From Lineolata rhizophorae (Eukaryota > Ascomycota > Dothideomycetes > Lineolatales > Lineolataceae), in assembly GCA_010093515.1 (NCBI GenBank), contig MU001702.1:96021-157550 (forward strand): 61,530 nt of DNA. Direction: 5' to 3'. This document shows, piece after piece, positions 45,793 to 56,871 of this stretch (position 1 is its first letter; every line of letters starts with the position of its first letter). A model generated the notes under the pieces. That model had not been told where the DNA came from. It saw only the letters and a program-made list of their open reading frames with translations, and did no database searches. The position numbers and the translations under genes are program-made.

Positions 45793-46752
45793 GAAGCGCT
45801 GAAGGGAAAGGAATCCGGGGCGAGGACCGTCTGACTGCCTTGTTCGGCGCTGTCATCAACGTCTGGGTGGTCATCACGTACAACTCTTTTCCCTTCCCTC
45901 CGTACCTTGGTTGACTTAGTTATTCTTTTTGGCTGGCGGGTTGGGGTCGGGGCCGGGGTGTGAAGGACCGCGCACTTGGTCCAGTACCCGGCCTGTTGAG
46001 ACGGCTGCTCATCTTTAACCGAAACGCTCGAGGGGAAGGGGAAGACGAGAAATCAGTAATGCTAGTGCTTAATCCTGTCGCCGCTTATTTTTTTTGTTAG
46101 TTTTTTTTTTTACCACTTTTCTATCTTCCGTCTCCGCTCGTCTGCCTCGCTTCCGCTGCTTGCCGCCCTTTTGCTGCGTGGTTTTGCGTTGGTCGCGTTC
46201 GCATTTGCCGCCCTTTTTTCGTCGCCGTGCATTGCCAGGACCCGTGCGTGCAGATTGATACCCCCCCTTATACCCTCCGCCCACGCACTCCATATACCCC
46301 AGTCGTTTCTGCCTTGCTGCCTGCCTTGCGCCGTGTCTCGTTGCTTAGCGTCTCTGTCCTTTTTTATTGTTTTTGGCGGGTTCGAGCTAGGGGCCTCGTG
46401 AGATAAATTGTAATTGGTGTTGAGGCCGGTGGTATGGTTGCCGCGGTCGAGATTGCTTTGGCACAGTTTTCCTAGCAGGTGCGGCTGGTGCTGTGGCTAG
46501 GATAACACTAGCGGTAGTTGGTAATGGGTAATCGTCATGTCCTGCCGGTGTCTTGCGTTGTGCTTCGGTTTAGGTCCGTAACGTGGCGCCTATATTTGAC
46601 TATGTTCTGCTGTCTGAACGTGATGCCCCATGAAATGCTCAGCAGTTCCCTCACCTTCATTTCTCTCATTCTACGCCTCACGACTACGTCAAGGCAATCT
46701 GTCTCTCATACTCTCCCGAAGAATCCCCCCCTGGTTTACCCCAACATACCCC
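45793..46752. other. Convergent intergenic region
   Basis: A 960-bp stretch between the 3' ends of the coiled-coil gene (+) and the next gene (-). It contains T-rich tracts near 46090-46115 and nothing that supports a gene. Confidence 0.45.
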
Positions 46753-49456
46753 CTACGCACAAACAAGCCCCCTCATCCACTCCACCTCGTCCCACCCAGA
46801 CGCCCTCACCCCCATCACCCCCACCACCCACTTCCCCCCAGCCTCCATCCTCAACTTGCCCACCACCCTAACCACCCGCTCCTGNNNNNNNNNNNNNNNN
46901 NNNNNNNNNNNNNNNNNNNNNNNNNNNNNNNNNNNNNNNNNNNNNNNNNNNNNNNNNNNNNNNNNNNNNNNNNNNNNNNNNNNNNNNNNNNNNNNNNNNN
47001 NNNNNNNNNNNNNNNNNNNNNNNNNNNNNNNNNNNNNNNNNNNNNNNNNNNNNNNNNNNNNNNNNNNNNNNNNNNNNNNGGCCCGCGCAAACAGCTCGAG
47101 CACGAGGCCGTGGCCGCGGCCGGCGCGCGCGGCGCGCGCGCCCGCGCGCACCGCCTCGCCCGTGCGGAAGCAGGTGCGCAGCACGAGGCGCGGGGTGGCG
47201 CCGACGAGGGGGGAGCGGTCGCGGAGAGGGGCGGGGAAGGGGGGGCGGGCGAAGGGGGGAGGGATCGGGGGCGCGGGGGGGGCGGTGGTGGTGTGGGATG
47301 GATGGGTGGTGCTGGTGGGTGATGGGGTGGTGGTCGTGGTTATGCTTGTGCTTGTGGTCGGTGGGAGTGGGCGCCGTGGTGGGGAGGAGATGAGGTGGGT
47401 CGAGGAATAAGCTGTCGAGCTGCTACGGGGCGCGGCCGTCGTAGTGCTGGTGCGGCCTGCGGCACTGGTTGTAAGGGCGGAGACGGCGCCTGTTTGGGCG
47501 TCGAGGTGTTCGAGGTCGGCGTCGGAGAGGTCGGGCCAGCCGGCGTCGAAGTCCTCGTCGTCGTCGTCGTCGCCGTTGTCGTTGTACTTGTCCTCATCGT
47601 TGTTGTCGGCCCCCTTGAGTACATTTGGAGGCTCATTGTTGTCCGACCACCCAACATGGTTTGGACTGAAATGCGGACTCTCTGGGGAGGGGGGGCTCCC
47701 AAATGGGTATGACGAGGAGCTCGTGTGATCTGAAGTGTGATTGTTGTGAGATGGACGTTGAGCGCCAGTAAGTCTAGATGGTTGGCGGTCGAGAATAGCT
47801 ATCAGTTCTGCATCGTTCAAGGCATCGTCGACATCAAATCCATCATCGAAGTCTGATGAATCGTCTTGAATTGCAACATTCTCATTCAACGCTACCTGCG
47901 GCACGAGCTGTTCGGATGCGGCTGCCTCATGGGTAGAGTCGAGAGTAGGGCGAAGAAGTGCCCCATCACTCTCCTCAATGGGTCCTGCCTTAGTGGGGCC
48001 TAGGACTTCGTGAGTTTGTAATTCATGGCTGGTTTCGCAGTTAGGTTGGAACAAGCAGGGATTCGGATCGGAAGAACTGGAAAGTGAAGCGGCCAACTGA
48101 TTTTCTAATTCTGCTGGGACCGTTTCTTGGCCGGCAGAGAACGTAGAGTTTTCAACAGTGTGCAGAGGCCAATTACGGGCCGCTATGGCATCGTCCTCAG
48201 CGGCAAACCTGTATTTGATGGCCGCAGGAACCGTTGCATAATTATTTTGTTGCAGATCATGGGATAAGTTGGAATCATTCGGCGAGCGAAAGCGGCTACG
48301 ATGGTCTCCAAACTGGATTTGTCCAGTTTCAGGAAAGAATGGTGAGTCAACAAGTCCCTGAAATGCTGCCGTATGCCCCGCAGATTGCTCATTGTCATTA
48401 GCCCATACATTCTTGCATGCTCGTTCTTCGTTAGCAGAGCCAGCTGATCGATCAGTCCTGGGCGATTGGATGAAATTCCCAGCGAACTGTTCAGTCCCAT
48501 AATTCACTTGGCCCTCGTCAGTGAGAGTCGCGTATCTGCGCCTAGAAGACGTGAAGTAGTCTGCCCCTGACGTTAAAGTGGCGACTAGCTCATCATTCTC
48601 CTTGCCTCCAACGGACTTCTGGCTAGCGCGAGCGTATCGGAACGCATTGAGCTTGCTCAAAGTGCTCTCCGCGAGTGCAGGGCTGGGTGCAGGCTCTGGA
48701 ATATTACAGCTATGTTCATCCCCAACTTTGGCGTCGCCCAGTGGAAACTCGTGGTTCCTATTGACTCCAGGCTTGGATTCGCGAAGACCGTTGGCTAAGG
48801 ATCGCGTATAGGCTGACGTCTTTGTCCTGGTCAGAGGAGCTTTACCTCTTGTATGCCTTCTGATGGACCTTTTAGCGCTCGAAGAAACCGGAATATTAGA
48901 TAGCTGCAAATCTGAATTGAGGTCTTGCGATTGGACATGGTGACCACTATTTGGGTGTAGATTGTCGTCATCATTGGGAACATTCAATTTATATGGCTCG
49001 TTCGATTGACCGATCCAGTCATTCGTGTGCCGGGGTGGTCTATTGACTGTCGTAAAGCCCGGTGCCTCGGCAGTTGAATCGCCTCGGCTACCAGAAAACT
49101 GCTGCAGTTTAGGGTGATCCGGGGAAGCTTGGCTGTCGATCGGCACCGATCCCGACGACGCAGCCTCTCCTGGTTCGTCGTCGGGTTTCCTGCCGAGACA
49201 GTCAGTCGACTTGCAGGTGGGGCGAATCTTCGTCCGTGATTGCGACCGTTATTCCCAAGAAACAAAGCGGTGAAGACCTGGGCGAGTGAAAAGGACAACA
49301 CAAGAAAACAAAAAAGAAGGCGCCAAGATAACCGCCCCAATCGCGCCCTGCTCACCTGCGCTTGGGACAAGGGCCGTCGCCGTCCTCGTCCGGACGCCCC
49401 GACGAGGACCCCAGCTCTTTCAGCTCCGCATAATCCCAGCCACGATAGCGGGCCAT
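46753..49456 (-). CDS. Acidic hypothetical protein, two exons, split by an N gap
   Basis: I propose 845 residues, counting 65 unknown residues in the N gap, from exons 49456-49356 and 49189-46753. The long second exon has no suitable ATG at its start. An upstream exon opens with MARYRGWDYAELKELGSS, ends at a GTGAGC donor, and joins through a 166-bp intron (branch GACTGAC, acceptor CGGCAG) to RKPDDEPGEAASS. The protein is mostly disordered and Ser/Asn/Asp-rich. Two acidic segments, DFDDGFDVDDALNDAELIAI and DEDFDAGWPDLSDADLEHLD, look like short binding motifs. A compact C-terminal domain begins at RDRSPLVGATPRLVLRTCFR, continues to LELFARA, enters the gap and ends with KWVVGVMGVRASGWDEVEWM. I do not recognise the family; a nuclear role is plausible. 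Confidence 0.75.
46885..47079. other. Assembly gap (195 N)
   Basis: A run of N within the C-terminal domain of the minus-strand gene. Its length is a multiple of three and both flanks read in the same frame, so the gap size may be right. The flanks are extremely GC-rich, a likely cause of lost coverage. Confidence 0.98.
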
Positions 49457-50493
49457 TGCGAGATTAAAAGCCCGGGGAAACGCACGATATGCGAAGGAAG
49501 GACATATGGGTCCCTTGGTTACAGATCACGCAGGTATACTGCAGGGGGAAATCTATGTTTGGAAAAGGTTGGAGGTGAGGAAGCCAGGAGCAAATGCACA
49601 GGCGATTCGCACCTACGCAGTACGTCGCATGCAGTGATCGACGCCATTCCCACCGCCTTCCCCAACGGGGTCGCAAGCAGCTTCCCTGCCCCGCCAACCC
49701 GATCGAAGGCGGGCTGATGTAAGCGGCTGGCCGGCGACCCATGGACCGGGGGCGGGGGCTTGGCCAATCGATGTCATGTCACCCGCGACTGCGATGCTGC
49801 CCCGCGCCGTCACACGTCGCGCGCCTGCCCTCGCACGACTACGTGCCTCCCCTACTTTTCGCATCCGCCGCTCGCGACTTCCCCAACATCACTCCCTCTC
49901 TCCGTCCTGCTCCCAGGTCGCCGCGGCCTCGCGCGCGTGTCCTGACCCTCTGGCGCCGTTCCCCTCCCCGTCCCTTCCGCCGCGAAGTCCCCGATCGGGC
50001 CGGGCTGCAGGTCCCCGCCGCATCGGCTCCCCGCGAGTACATACACGCGCATCGCAATCACTCCACGGGCTGCGCACGACGGTTTGGCCCCAAGCCCCCG
50101 AGCCAGGAACGACTTCGGCGCCCCGAGTCGCCTGTGACGACGTCCAGGACCGGCTTGCAGCCGAGCAGCGAGCGGGCTTGCGCGCGTGCGCCGTGTGGTG
50201 CGTTGGTCAGGCCAGAGAGCTCGGCGATCAAGACGCGCGACGACTGGGCTTCGGGAAAGGGGGTGTCTCCGCCCCTCAGGCACCGGTGCAGCGCAGGGAG
50301 GGAAACCCAGAAGATTGCCGGTCGGCTCACTCGGGAAGAGATCACCTGCGCCGGCACGCCCTTCGTTGCGACTCGGGACCGCCTTAAGCGGATCAGCTAC
50401 TGCTATCGATAACCTCAAGGGCCCTTGCGCCGAGGCGTCCCGCACAAGGAAAGACCAGACGACCGGGCGTGCACGCGTCCGGAAGGGGGAGCC
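49457..50493. promoter_or_regulatory. Divergent promoter region
   Basis: About 1 kb between the starts of the acidic hypothetical gene (-) and LSB5 (+). It is GC-rich with open frames on both strands that show no domain or splice evidence. It should contain both promoters; no specific motif is assigned. Confidence 0.4.
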
Positions 50494-52790
50494 ATGTTTG
50501 GCAGTCAGGTAAGCTCACGCTCCGCTCTTTCCTCGAGTTGCGCGTAGTAAGGATGCGCCCCCGACTTCCCCCGCCGCTACGCGTACACGCCTTGCGGGCA
50601 TATCATGGCCGTCGTGTCGATGTCTCAGCTGCCATGCCTTGGCAGTCGGCGCAAAGAGCGGCGGGACGTGAGGGAGGAGCACCTCTCACTCCTGCATTCC
50701 CACTCTCTCACTCTCTCACTCTTCTATGTCGCCTCCACCGGCCATTCCACTGTGCATCTTCACTAGTGTTTAATATACCCTTTCTTCTCTCGCATTACCT
50801 TACTTTTGACCGCTGCCCCACCACCTCACAATGCCCAATGTTCACTCCGCCCTTGCGAGCTGCTTCAGCTACCCGTGCCCGTTCGGGTCCGTCGCATCCA
50901 ACCGCGACGGCACCACGCCGCGCGAGAAGCCCGCGTTCGCTCCTGCCAATGCTCCGCCCTCGTCGCCGCCACTGCCGCCTCCTCTGGTCGCGCGAGCCTC
51001 GCCGCTGCCGCCGCTGGCGCTGCTGCCGCCAGAGGACCCGCCCCCGTACTCGGAGAAGCCGCGCCTCGCGCGCGCGCCCCGGTGCCGGTGCAAGACGGTC
51101 CGATGGCGGCCGGAGCGTCCGGGCAGCTCCGCGGGGGCAGGACGCGGCAGGGGCGGCGGCAGCGAGCCGCGGCGCGCCGTCTCGAAGCGGCTCCGTCTTT
51201 CCTTGCGTTTCGACTCGCTTTCTCTCCCCTCGCACGTGACGTTCAAGTGCCCGGCCTGCATGCGACTCGGGCTAAAGAAGTGGCTCGCCGAACAGAAGAA
51301 GCCGTACTCGGCCGTGACGGTGCAGATCGACCAGCTGACGGGCGAGCCGTACGACGAGAACGACGTGGGCGGCCTCGTCGACCTGGTCGAGGTGATCCGC
51401 ATCCAGCAGTCCGGGTCCTCGGAAGCGGCGCGCGCCCTGAGGAAGAAGCTGTGAGTTGCCGGAACCGCTCCCCCCCGCCTTCCCCCTCCTTCCCCGGGGA
51501 GGCATCCTCTGACGTAAATCCACCCGCCACAGGAAGTACGGGTCCGCCCACCGCCAGCTCCGCGCCCTCACCATCCTCGACGGCCTCCTCCAGAACGCCG
51601 GCCCCCGCTTCCAGGAAGCCGTCGGCCGCGACGAGCCCTTGCTCGAACGCCTGCGCCTCCTCGCCCGCGACGACATGGTCGACGCCGGCGTGCGCCGCAA
51701 GTGCACTGGGCTCTACCGGCAGTGGGGCGCCTCGTACAAGAACACCCCGGGCCTGGAGCGCGTCGCGGCGCTGTACAAGCAGCTGCCGCACGCGGGCAGG
51801 AGGCCGAGCGCGTCGGCGGCCGGCCACGCGCACAGCGGGAGCGTCGGGAGCGCCGGCGCCGGAGCCAGGGCCCTCAGGGACGACGACGAGTCGCCGGCGA
51901 GCCCGACGGGGTCCTCTGGGCACGGGCACCTGCGGAAAGGGTCGACGGGCGGCAGAACGGCGGCGTCGTCGTCGGCGTGGGCAGCTAGCGCGGCGGCGCA
52001 GGGCTCGACGTCGACGGCGCCGGCGATCCGGCCGGTGACGCTAGGCGCGGCGCCCAACCTAGGCTCGTCCAGCTCGGGCTCCATCTTCAAGTCGCGCGAC
52101 AAGAAGAGCAAGAAGCGCGGGGCCGGGGCGGGGGCCAAGTTCAACCTAGAGAAGGAGAAGCCGCGGCTGATGGAGTGCATCGCGCAGGCGTCGGTGGCGT
52201 CGACCAACCTGACCAACGGGCTGCGGCTGATCAACCGCGAGGCGGAGCGGGTGTCGGCCAACGCCGAGTGCGTGGCCCGGTTCGAGGCCTGCCGGGCGCT
52301 GCGCCGCCAGGTGCTGCGCTACATCCAGCTGGTCGAGAGCGAGGACTGGATCGGCGGCCTGCTGGCGGCCAACGACGAGCTGGTCAAGGCCCTGCGCGCC
52401 TACGAGGTCTGGGACAAGAGCGTCGACGAGGACTCGGATTCCGAGGCCGAGTACCTGGCCAGCAAGGCCATCGACGAGGAGCGGAGGAGGGCTGACGCCG
52501 GCAGCCCGTCGTCGCCGCCGCCGCCGGCGGTGGTCGAACGGGGCTTTGCGGGCTTGAGGTTAGGCGGCGACGAGGATGAGGACGAGGACGAGGGGAGAAG
52601 GGGGGCGGCGGCGGCGGCGAGACGGTCGAGGCCGGGCGCGGCCGGGAAGGATAGGGTCGAGGTGAGCGAGAGCGACGAGGATGACGAGGTCGACGACGAT
52701 GATGACGACGAGGTTGACGAGAACAACCCGTTCGGGGATCAGAATGCGGTCAAGACGCCGTATATGGAGAAGGGGGGGATGAACTGGTGA
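50494..52790 (+). CDS. LSB5: VHS-GAT endocytic adaptor LSB5
   Basis: Predicted 475-residue adaptor linking ubiquitinated cargo, Arf/clathrin machinery and the actin regulator Las17 at endocytic sites. Exons 50494-50508, 51296-51450 and 51533-52790. The first exon encodes only MFGSQ and is followed by a 787-bp intron (GTAAGC...AACAG); the second opens KKPYSAVTVQIDQLTGEPYD, the family's usual start of the VHS domain. The VHS domain continues through RKKLKYGSAHRQLRALTILD; a GAT-like three-helix region lies near ECIAQASVASTNLTNGLRLI. The tail is acidic and ends with an NPF motif (ENNPFGDQ), which binds EH domains, and the conserved TPYMEKGGMNW. The frame is also open for 155 codons upstream of exon 2, so a different N terminus from ATG 50831 is possible but fits the family worse. 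Confidence 0.9.
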
Positions 52791-54459
52791 GCTTCACGAC
52801 TGGTGGGAAGGGGCTTGGGGGACTGCATTATGAACGCTGGGAGGTTTTTTGGGGGGGAGTGCGGTGGGCGATGCATTAAGCTGGGCGTCAGTATTGGAAA
52901 TTGGCATTGGAATTTTTGGTTGGCTGGTTGGCTAGCTGGTGGGCGGATGGGGATTTGGTTCGGGTCAGTTTTCGATGTGCGGATTCCTTTTATTTTATTT
53001 GGTATATGTGCGGGTATGAGGAACGATTTGACGAGCAGAGTGAGCAATCGTTTTCAGCGCCTGGGACGATTGGACAGATTTCATTGGGGTGAGAATCGGG
53101 GGTTCCTGGGGTTCCTCTGGAATGCTAAGTGCTCGGTATCCGGCTTTCCACTCAGAGTATCTTTTTAATTTGATCAATGTCGGTTCCTGGACCAGGTTGT
53201 TGCTTTGCGGGAGAGGTTTGACGGGGCGAAACACGACTGAAACGGGCAGACACTGCTGTGCTCCGATGTCATCTTGTGCGTAGACAAGTGTGGTTCAAGC
53301 CAATCAACTTTTGCACTATGTTTGCTTACCTTGGCCTTTTGCGGGAAACAAAATGCATAAGCCGTGGTCGAGCGGAACCTTCTGCTGCCCCGATTCTGCC
53401 TGCATGTGCCTTGTATGCCGAGATGGAGTGAGCACTGTCTTCTTCTGCCCGGCATGTGGCGTGTAGCGGAGGTGGAGAGTTGGCAGTGCTAGGTTGTCCG
53501 AAGATGATTGGAGATGTTAGACTGTGATGGTTTCGATTACTTTGTCCGTTAGTGGTCTCAACCGCAAGGTTCTAACATGTATCCTGTGCTTTAAGGGGAA
53601 AGAGGGGCGGATATAGATATAATGCCACTTGTTTAGCATGGATGGTGTACAGTGTTTGCAAGCAGTACCTACACTACACGATGTTGGTCGGTACAATAAA
53701 GTTGATGACTGCCATATCGTAGGTGTGCCTGATGGCAAGATTCGGGATATATAACTACACCAGTTCTTTGAGCTCTACTAGTCCCTAGGGGAGTTGCCGG
53801 CGACTCACAATCTCAGACACACGCTGCACGCGGATCAATGGCAGTGCACGGCTGCGCCACGCGGGGCCCGCGCTGCCGGCCGCGGCCAATCAGCCCGCCG
53901 CACGCGGGCCCGCTGCGCACGTCCCCGACCAACGAGCCGGCTTGCCCCGTGACGCAATGGGGCGCAGGGGGCCGGGGCCAGGCAACGCGCAGCGCGGGAC
54001 CAAGCCTCGCGCATAAATCGTGCGCGCAGGCCGCCTCGTCCGCCCGGTCTTTCCTCCACCCTCCGCTCGCCCAGCCCTCCGTTCGCTCTCCGTGCTGCTC
54101 TGTATATTTTTTGGTCGCGACCCGTGCCTGCATTCTTAACGTCTCGGCGTGCGCGCGCTTTCTCTCTCTCTTTCTCTCTCCGTCTCCCAATCTCCACCGT
54201 CAAGCCCAAGTCACCACCAGCCCGGCGTTTCAGCTCGCGCCTGGCCCCCTCGCCCACTCCCAAAGTTGCTCAGCTAGAGTCCGCCAACGCCCTCCTCTCC
54301 GACATCAGCGCCCGCGCCTATCTACCCTACACCGCCTGCTTGCAGCAGTACTACATACATAGTACGCTCCCAAGGCGCGACGCGCGCGCCGCAACTCCCC
54401 TTTCCTCTCTGCGCAGCCGCTAACCCGTCCCGCTCTCTCTCCCTCCCCAGCCGAGAACG
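52791..54459. other. Gene-free interval and leader of the Cys-rich peptide gene
   Basis: A 1.7-kb stretch. The left part is LSB5 3' UTR and AT-rich DNA. From about 53820 it becomes GC-rich and promoter-like for the peptide gene, with a TATA-like CATAAAT near 54012 and pyrimidine tracts (CTCTCT) near 54155. CCCTCCCCAG ending at 54450 looks like the acceptor of a 5' UTR intron, nine bases before the start codon. Confidence 0.5.
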
Positions 54460-54591
54460 ATGCCCCCGTCCACGTCGTCGTCGGCCGCCAGCAGCATCGC
54501 CAAGCCCGTCAAGGGCAACGGCTGCCTGTCGTGTCCGTGCGGCGACGACAGCGAGTGCACCTGCTGCTGCATTCCGTGCACCGTCATGTAG
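54460..54591 (+). CDS. 43-residue Cys-rich peptide, metallothionein-like
   Basis: A very short frame: a Ser-rich start (MPPSTSSSSAASSIAKPVKG) followed by a Cys-rich half with eight Cys in the order CxxCxC, then CxCCC and C (NGCLSCPCGDDSECTCCCIP, then CTVM). It has no signal peptide, so it is probably intracellular. The Cys density and the absence of aromatic residues resemble fungal metallothioneins, but the spacing matches none I can name; a membrane-anchored or palmitoylated Cys-rich peptide is an alternative. The start follows a likely 5' UTR splice acceptor by nine bases, and a GC-rich promoter with a TATA-like site lies upstream, which supports expression. The stop codon is directly followed by a CGG microsatellite. 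Confidence 0.6.
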   Translation: MPPSTSSSAASSIAKPVKGNGCLSCPCGDDSECTCCCIPCTVM

Positions 54592-54612
54592 CGGCGGCGG
54601 CGGCGGCGGCGG
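54592..54612. repeat. (CGG)7 microsatellite
   Basis: Seven perfect CGG units start immediately after the TAG of the Cys-rich peptide gene and continue as TGG repeats, in the presumed 3' UTR. Confidence 0.9.
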
Positions 54613-55229
54613 TGGTGGTCCTCCTTTTTCTCCTGCCTAGCCATTGGGGCCGTCCGGTCGGGGGAAAAGCGTGGCTGCGAAACCTGGCCGAGATGGTCGG
54701 GCCTGGAGGGAGGTGGGGTTGGTGGAAAGGGGCGCCGATGATGGAGAGGCCTTTGGGTGGCTGATATTTTGATGGTGGTTTTTTTTTTTTGGATTGGATA
54801 TTTAACGGTGTTCTTGGAGGGAGGGCATCTCGGCGTGGAGTCCAACGAGGGAAATGACCGGCAATGACTATGCGTCCCCCTAGTCCTCTCGAGCGACATA
54901 CTGTATACCTCTTATTTTCGGTGGGAGAACAATCCATTTTCAATCGACTCAAAAACGTGAAGTGATCGCGTTCCTGGTATTGGCACGGTCATTTTGAATG
55001 TCGCGCAAACTGCAAAGATTATTTTGTCTCCCCCCTGGGCACTCGAACGGTCTACTTCTATTACGACAAATTATGTGCAATGGGCATAAGCTCGCCTTCG
55101 TAAATCGGCCTCAGTCCCCCCTACCCCGGGTCCTTCCAAGCCAACAACGCCCCTTACTCCTGAAAAAAATAAAATAAAATAAAATAAAACGGAATGAAAT
55201 TATGCCCAAGCGTATATATACCTCCACCC
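54613..55229. other. Convergent intergenic region
   Basis: A 617-bp stretch between the Cys-rich peptide gene and the DUF7053 gene. It contains a T11 run near 54780 and an AAAATAAAATAAAATAAAA tract near 55166-55190, probably 3' UTR and polyadenylation context. No gene is supported. Confidence 0.45.
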
Positions 55230-56222
55230 CTACTCCATCTCCACCGGCCCCTGCGGCACCCTCGCCCTCGGCCCCGGATCCGCCATCTCGAACCTGGCCT
55301 GCCCGCCCAGCTCCGCCGGCGGCGGGCCCGGCAGCGGCTTGTCGTCCCACGGGTACTGCTGGTGCTGGTGCTGGTACTGCTGGTGCTGGTACTGCTGGTG
55401 CTGCCGTTGCTGGTGCTGGTGCTGGTGCTGGTACTGCGGCGGCGGCGGCGGCTGGTGCGGATGCGGATGCGGATGCGCCGCCGGATGCGCCGTCGGGTAC
55501 GCGTACCGCTGCTGGAAGTCGGCGGGGCCACCGCCACCGCCACCGCCGGCGGCGGCGGCGGCGGCGGCGGATAGGTGTGGGGAGCTGGCGCCGAGCGGGG
55601 GGGTGGCGAAGCCGGGGGCGTTGTTGTTGCTATTACTGTTGCTGGTGGTGTTGCTGGCGGTGGTGTTGCTGGCGGTGGTGTCGCTGGCGGTGGCGCTGCC
55701 GGCGTCGGCGCGCGCCTTGGCCAGCATCTTGTCGACCAGCATGCCGTGGGCGCGGCGCAGCGTCTTGCGGACAAAGGCCGTCATGAGGACGTTGCAGCGC
55801 ATGTCGACGTCCTCGCGCAGGTAGAGGCCGTCGGCGGGCGCGCCGAGGCCGAGCTCGACCGGCTCGCGCGCCTCGCCGCGCAGGCTGCCGCCCAGCGTCC
55901 ACTTCTCGCGGATCTCGAGCCCCATGGGCGCGTACACGTGCGTCTGCAGGCCCTTGGGCAGGTCGTGGAAGGCGGCGTGGTACGACACCTTGCCGGTCGC
56001 CAGCCCGCCCGGCAGGTACGACAGCTTGTCCGTGATCTGGTACCAGGTGCAGTGGGCCTCGTCCGCCGGGCACGTCTCGGGCGGCGCGACCGGGAAGCGG
56101 TCGATGACGAGCGGGTTCAGGTCGATCATCTCGGCGTGGTCGTGCAGCACCGAGAGGACGGTGGAGCGCGGGAGCTCGGCGGGGAGCGGCGTGATGGTCG
56201 TGAAGACGGTGCGTTTCGACAT
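55230..56222 (-). CDS. DUF7053 domain protein
   Basis: Predicted 330-residue fungal protein. Residues 1-170 match the DUF7053 pattern as I know it: MSKRTVFTTITPLPAELPR, HAEMIDLNPLVIDRFPVAPP, HCTWYQITDKLSYLPGG, FHDLPKGLQTHVYAPMGLEI and LYLREDVDMRCNVLMTAFVR. The domain probably folds like a START/SRPBCC pocket, which is inference. The C-terminal half is low complexity: Thr/Asn/Ser repeats, poly-Ala and poly-Gly runs, then a His/Pro/Gln/Tyr-rich stretch (PHPHPHQPPPPPQYQHQHQH) encoded by near-tandem trinucleotides that are prone to length change. ATG 56222 starts the conserved MSKRTVFTT segment; the frame extends upstream only with non-ATG codons. No function is known to me. Confidence 0.9.
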   Translation of the reverse strand: MSKRTVFTTITPLPAELPRSTVLSVLHDHAEMIDLNPLVIDRFPVAPPETCPADEAHCTWYQITDKLSYLPGGLATGKVSYHAAFHDLPKGLQTHVYAPMGLEIREKWTLGGSLRGEAREPVELGLGAPADGLYLREDVDMRCNVLMTAFVRKTLRRAHGMLVDKMLAKARADAGSATASDTTASNTTASNTTSNSNSNNNAPGFATPPLGASSPHLSAAAAAAAGGGGGGGPADFQQRYAYPTAHPAAHPHPHPHQPPPPPQYQHQHQHQQRQHQQYQHQQYQHQHQQYPWDDKPLPGPPPAELGGQARFEMADPGPRARVPQGPVEME

Positions 56223-56871
56223 TGCGACGGGGTTTGCGACGAAGGCTGTGGAGAGAGAGAAACACACGCGGAGGACGGCGGCTTGATATAGGCGTTGCGG
56301 CTGGACGAGGACGGCGCGTCTGCAGAACGCAGGACAAGGCGCGAGTCAAAAATAAGCTTGAACAGGACGGCGTGCTTGGCGGCCGGCTTGGGATCAAAGA
56401 GCGTCCGTCCGCCGCGTCCTGGTCGACGATCTCGCCCTCGGCAGCGCTCCTCCTTTGCACCTTCACCCCCCTGGCAGCCCGCCAACTTCAATCCCCAGCG
56501 AGCTCCGAAGCCAACACCCGTGCGGCGGAACGAACTGTCTCGACGTGGCAGACATGCACGCACGCTCTTGCGGCGGCGCCAAGCGCGGGGGCATCAGGGC
56601 GGCGCCCTGACGTGAGCAGGGCGCTGGTGGCGCAGCTCGCCGGCCGCATCTGGAATTGCGCAGGGAAAAGAACTGAGTTTACTACGTAGATCGCCGAGGC
56701 GATATGCACTACCTGCCTCCTTGAAAAGCAGATCCTACACACTAAGCCTGCAGAGCTCGGCGGGGGACCAGCTCGATCCGGCAAAAGACGGCGTTTGTTT
56801 CATTCGCGACGTGTTTCTCGAAAGAAAAGCGCATCAAGCACGCAAGCGGCAAGCATCAGACTCGTCCGCGC
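56223..56871. other. Promoter region of the DUF7053 gene
   Basis: A 649-bp gap between two minus-strand genes, expected to contain the DUF7053 promoter and the 3' UTR of the membrane-protein gene. No gene or clear motif is seen. Confidence 0.4.

Noticed and set aside
49741-50460. Open frames of about 200-223 codons in both directions between the acidic protein gene and LSB5
   Set aside because: GC-rich promoter sequence with mutually overlapping frames and Arg/Pro-rich translations; no family resemblance.
50831-51295. Proline- and arginine-rich N-terminal extension of LSB5
   Set aside because: The family N terminus is given by the MFGSQ micro-exon spliced to KKPYSAV; the extension is kept only as an alternative transcript.
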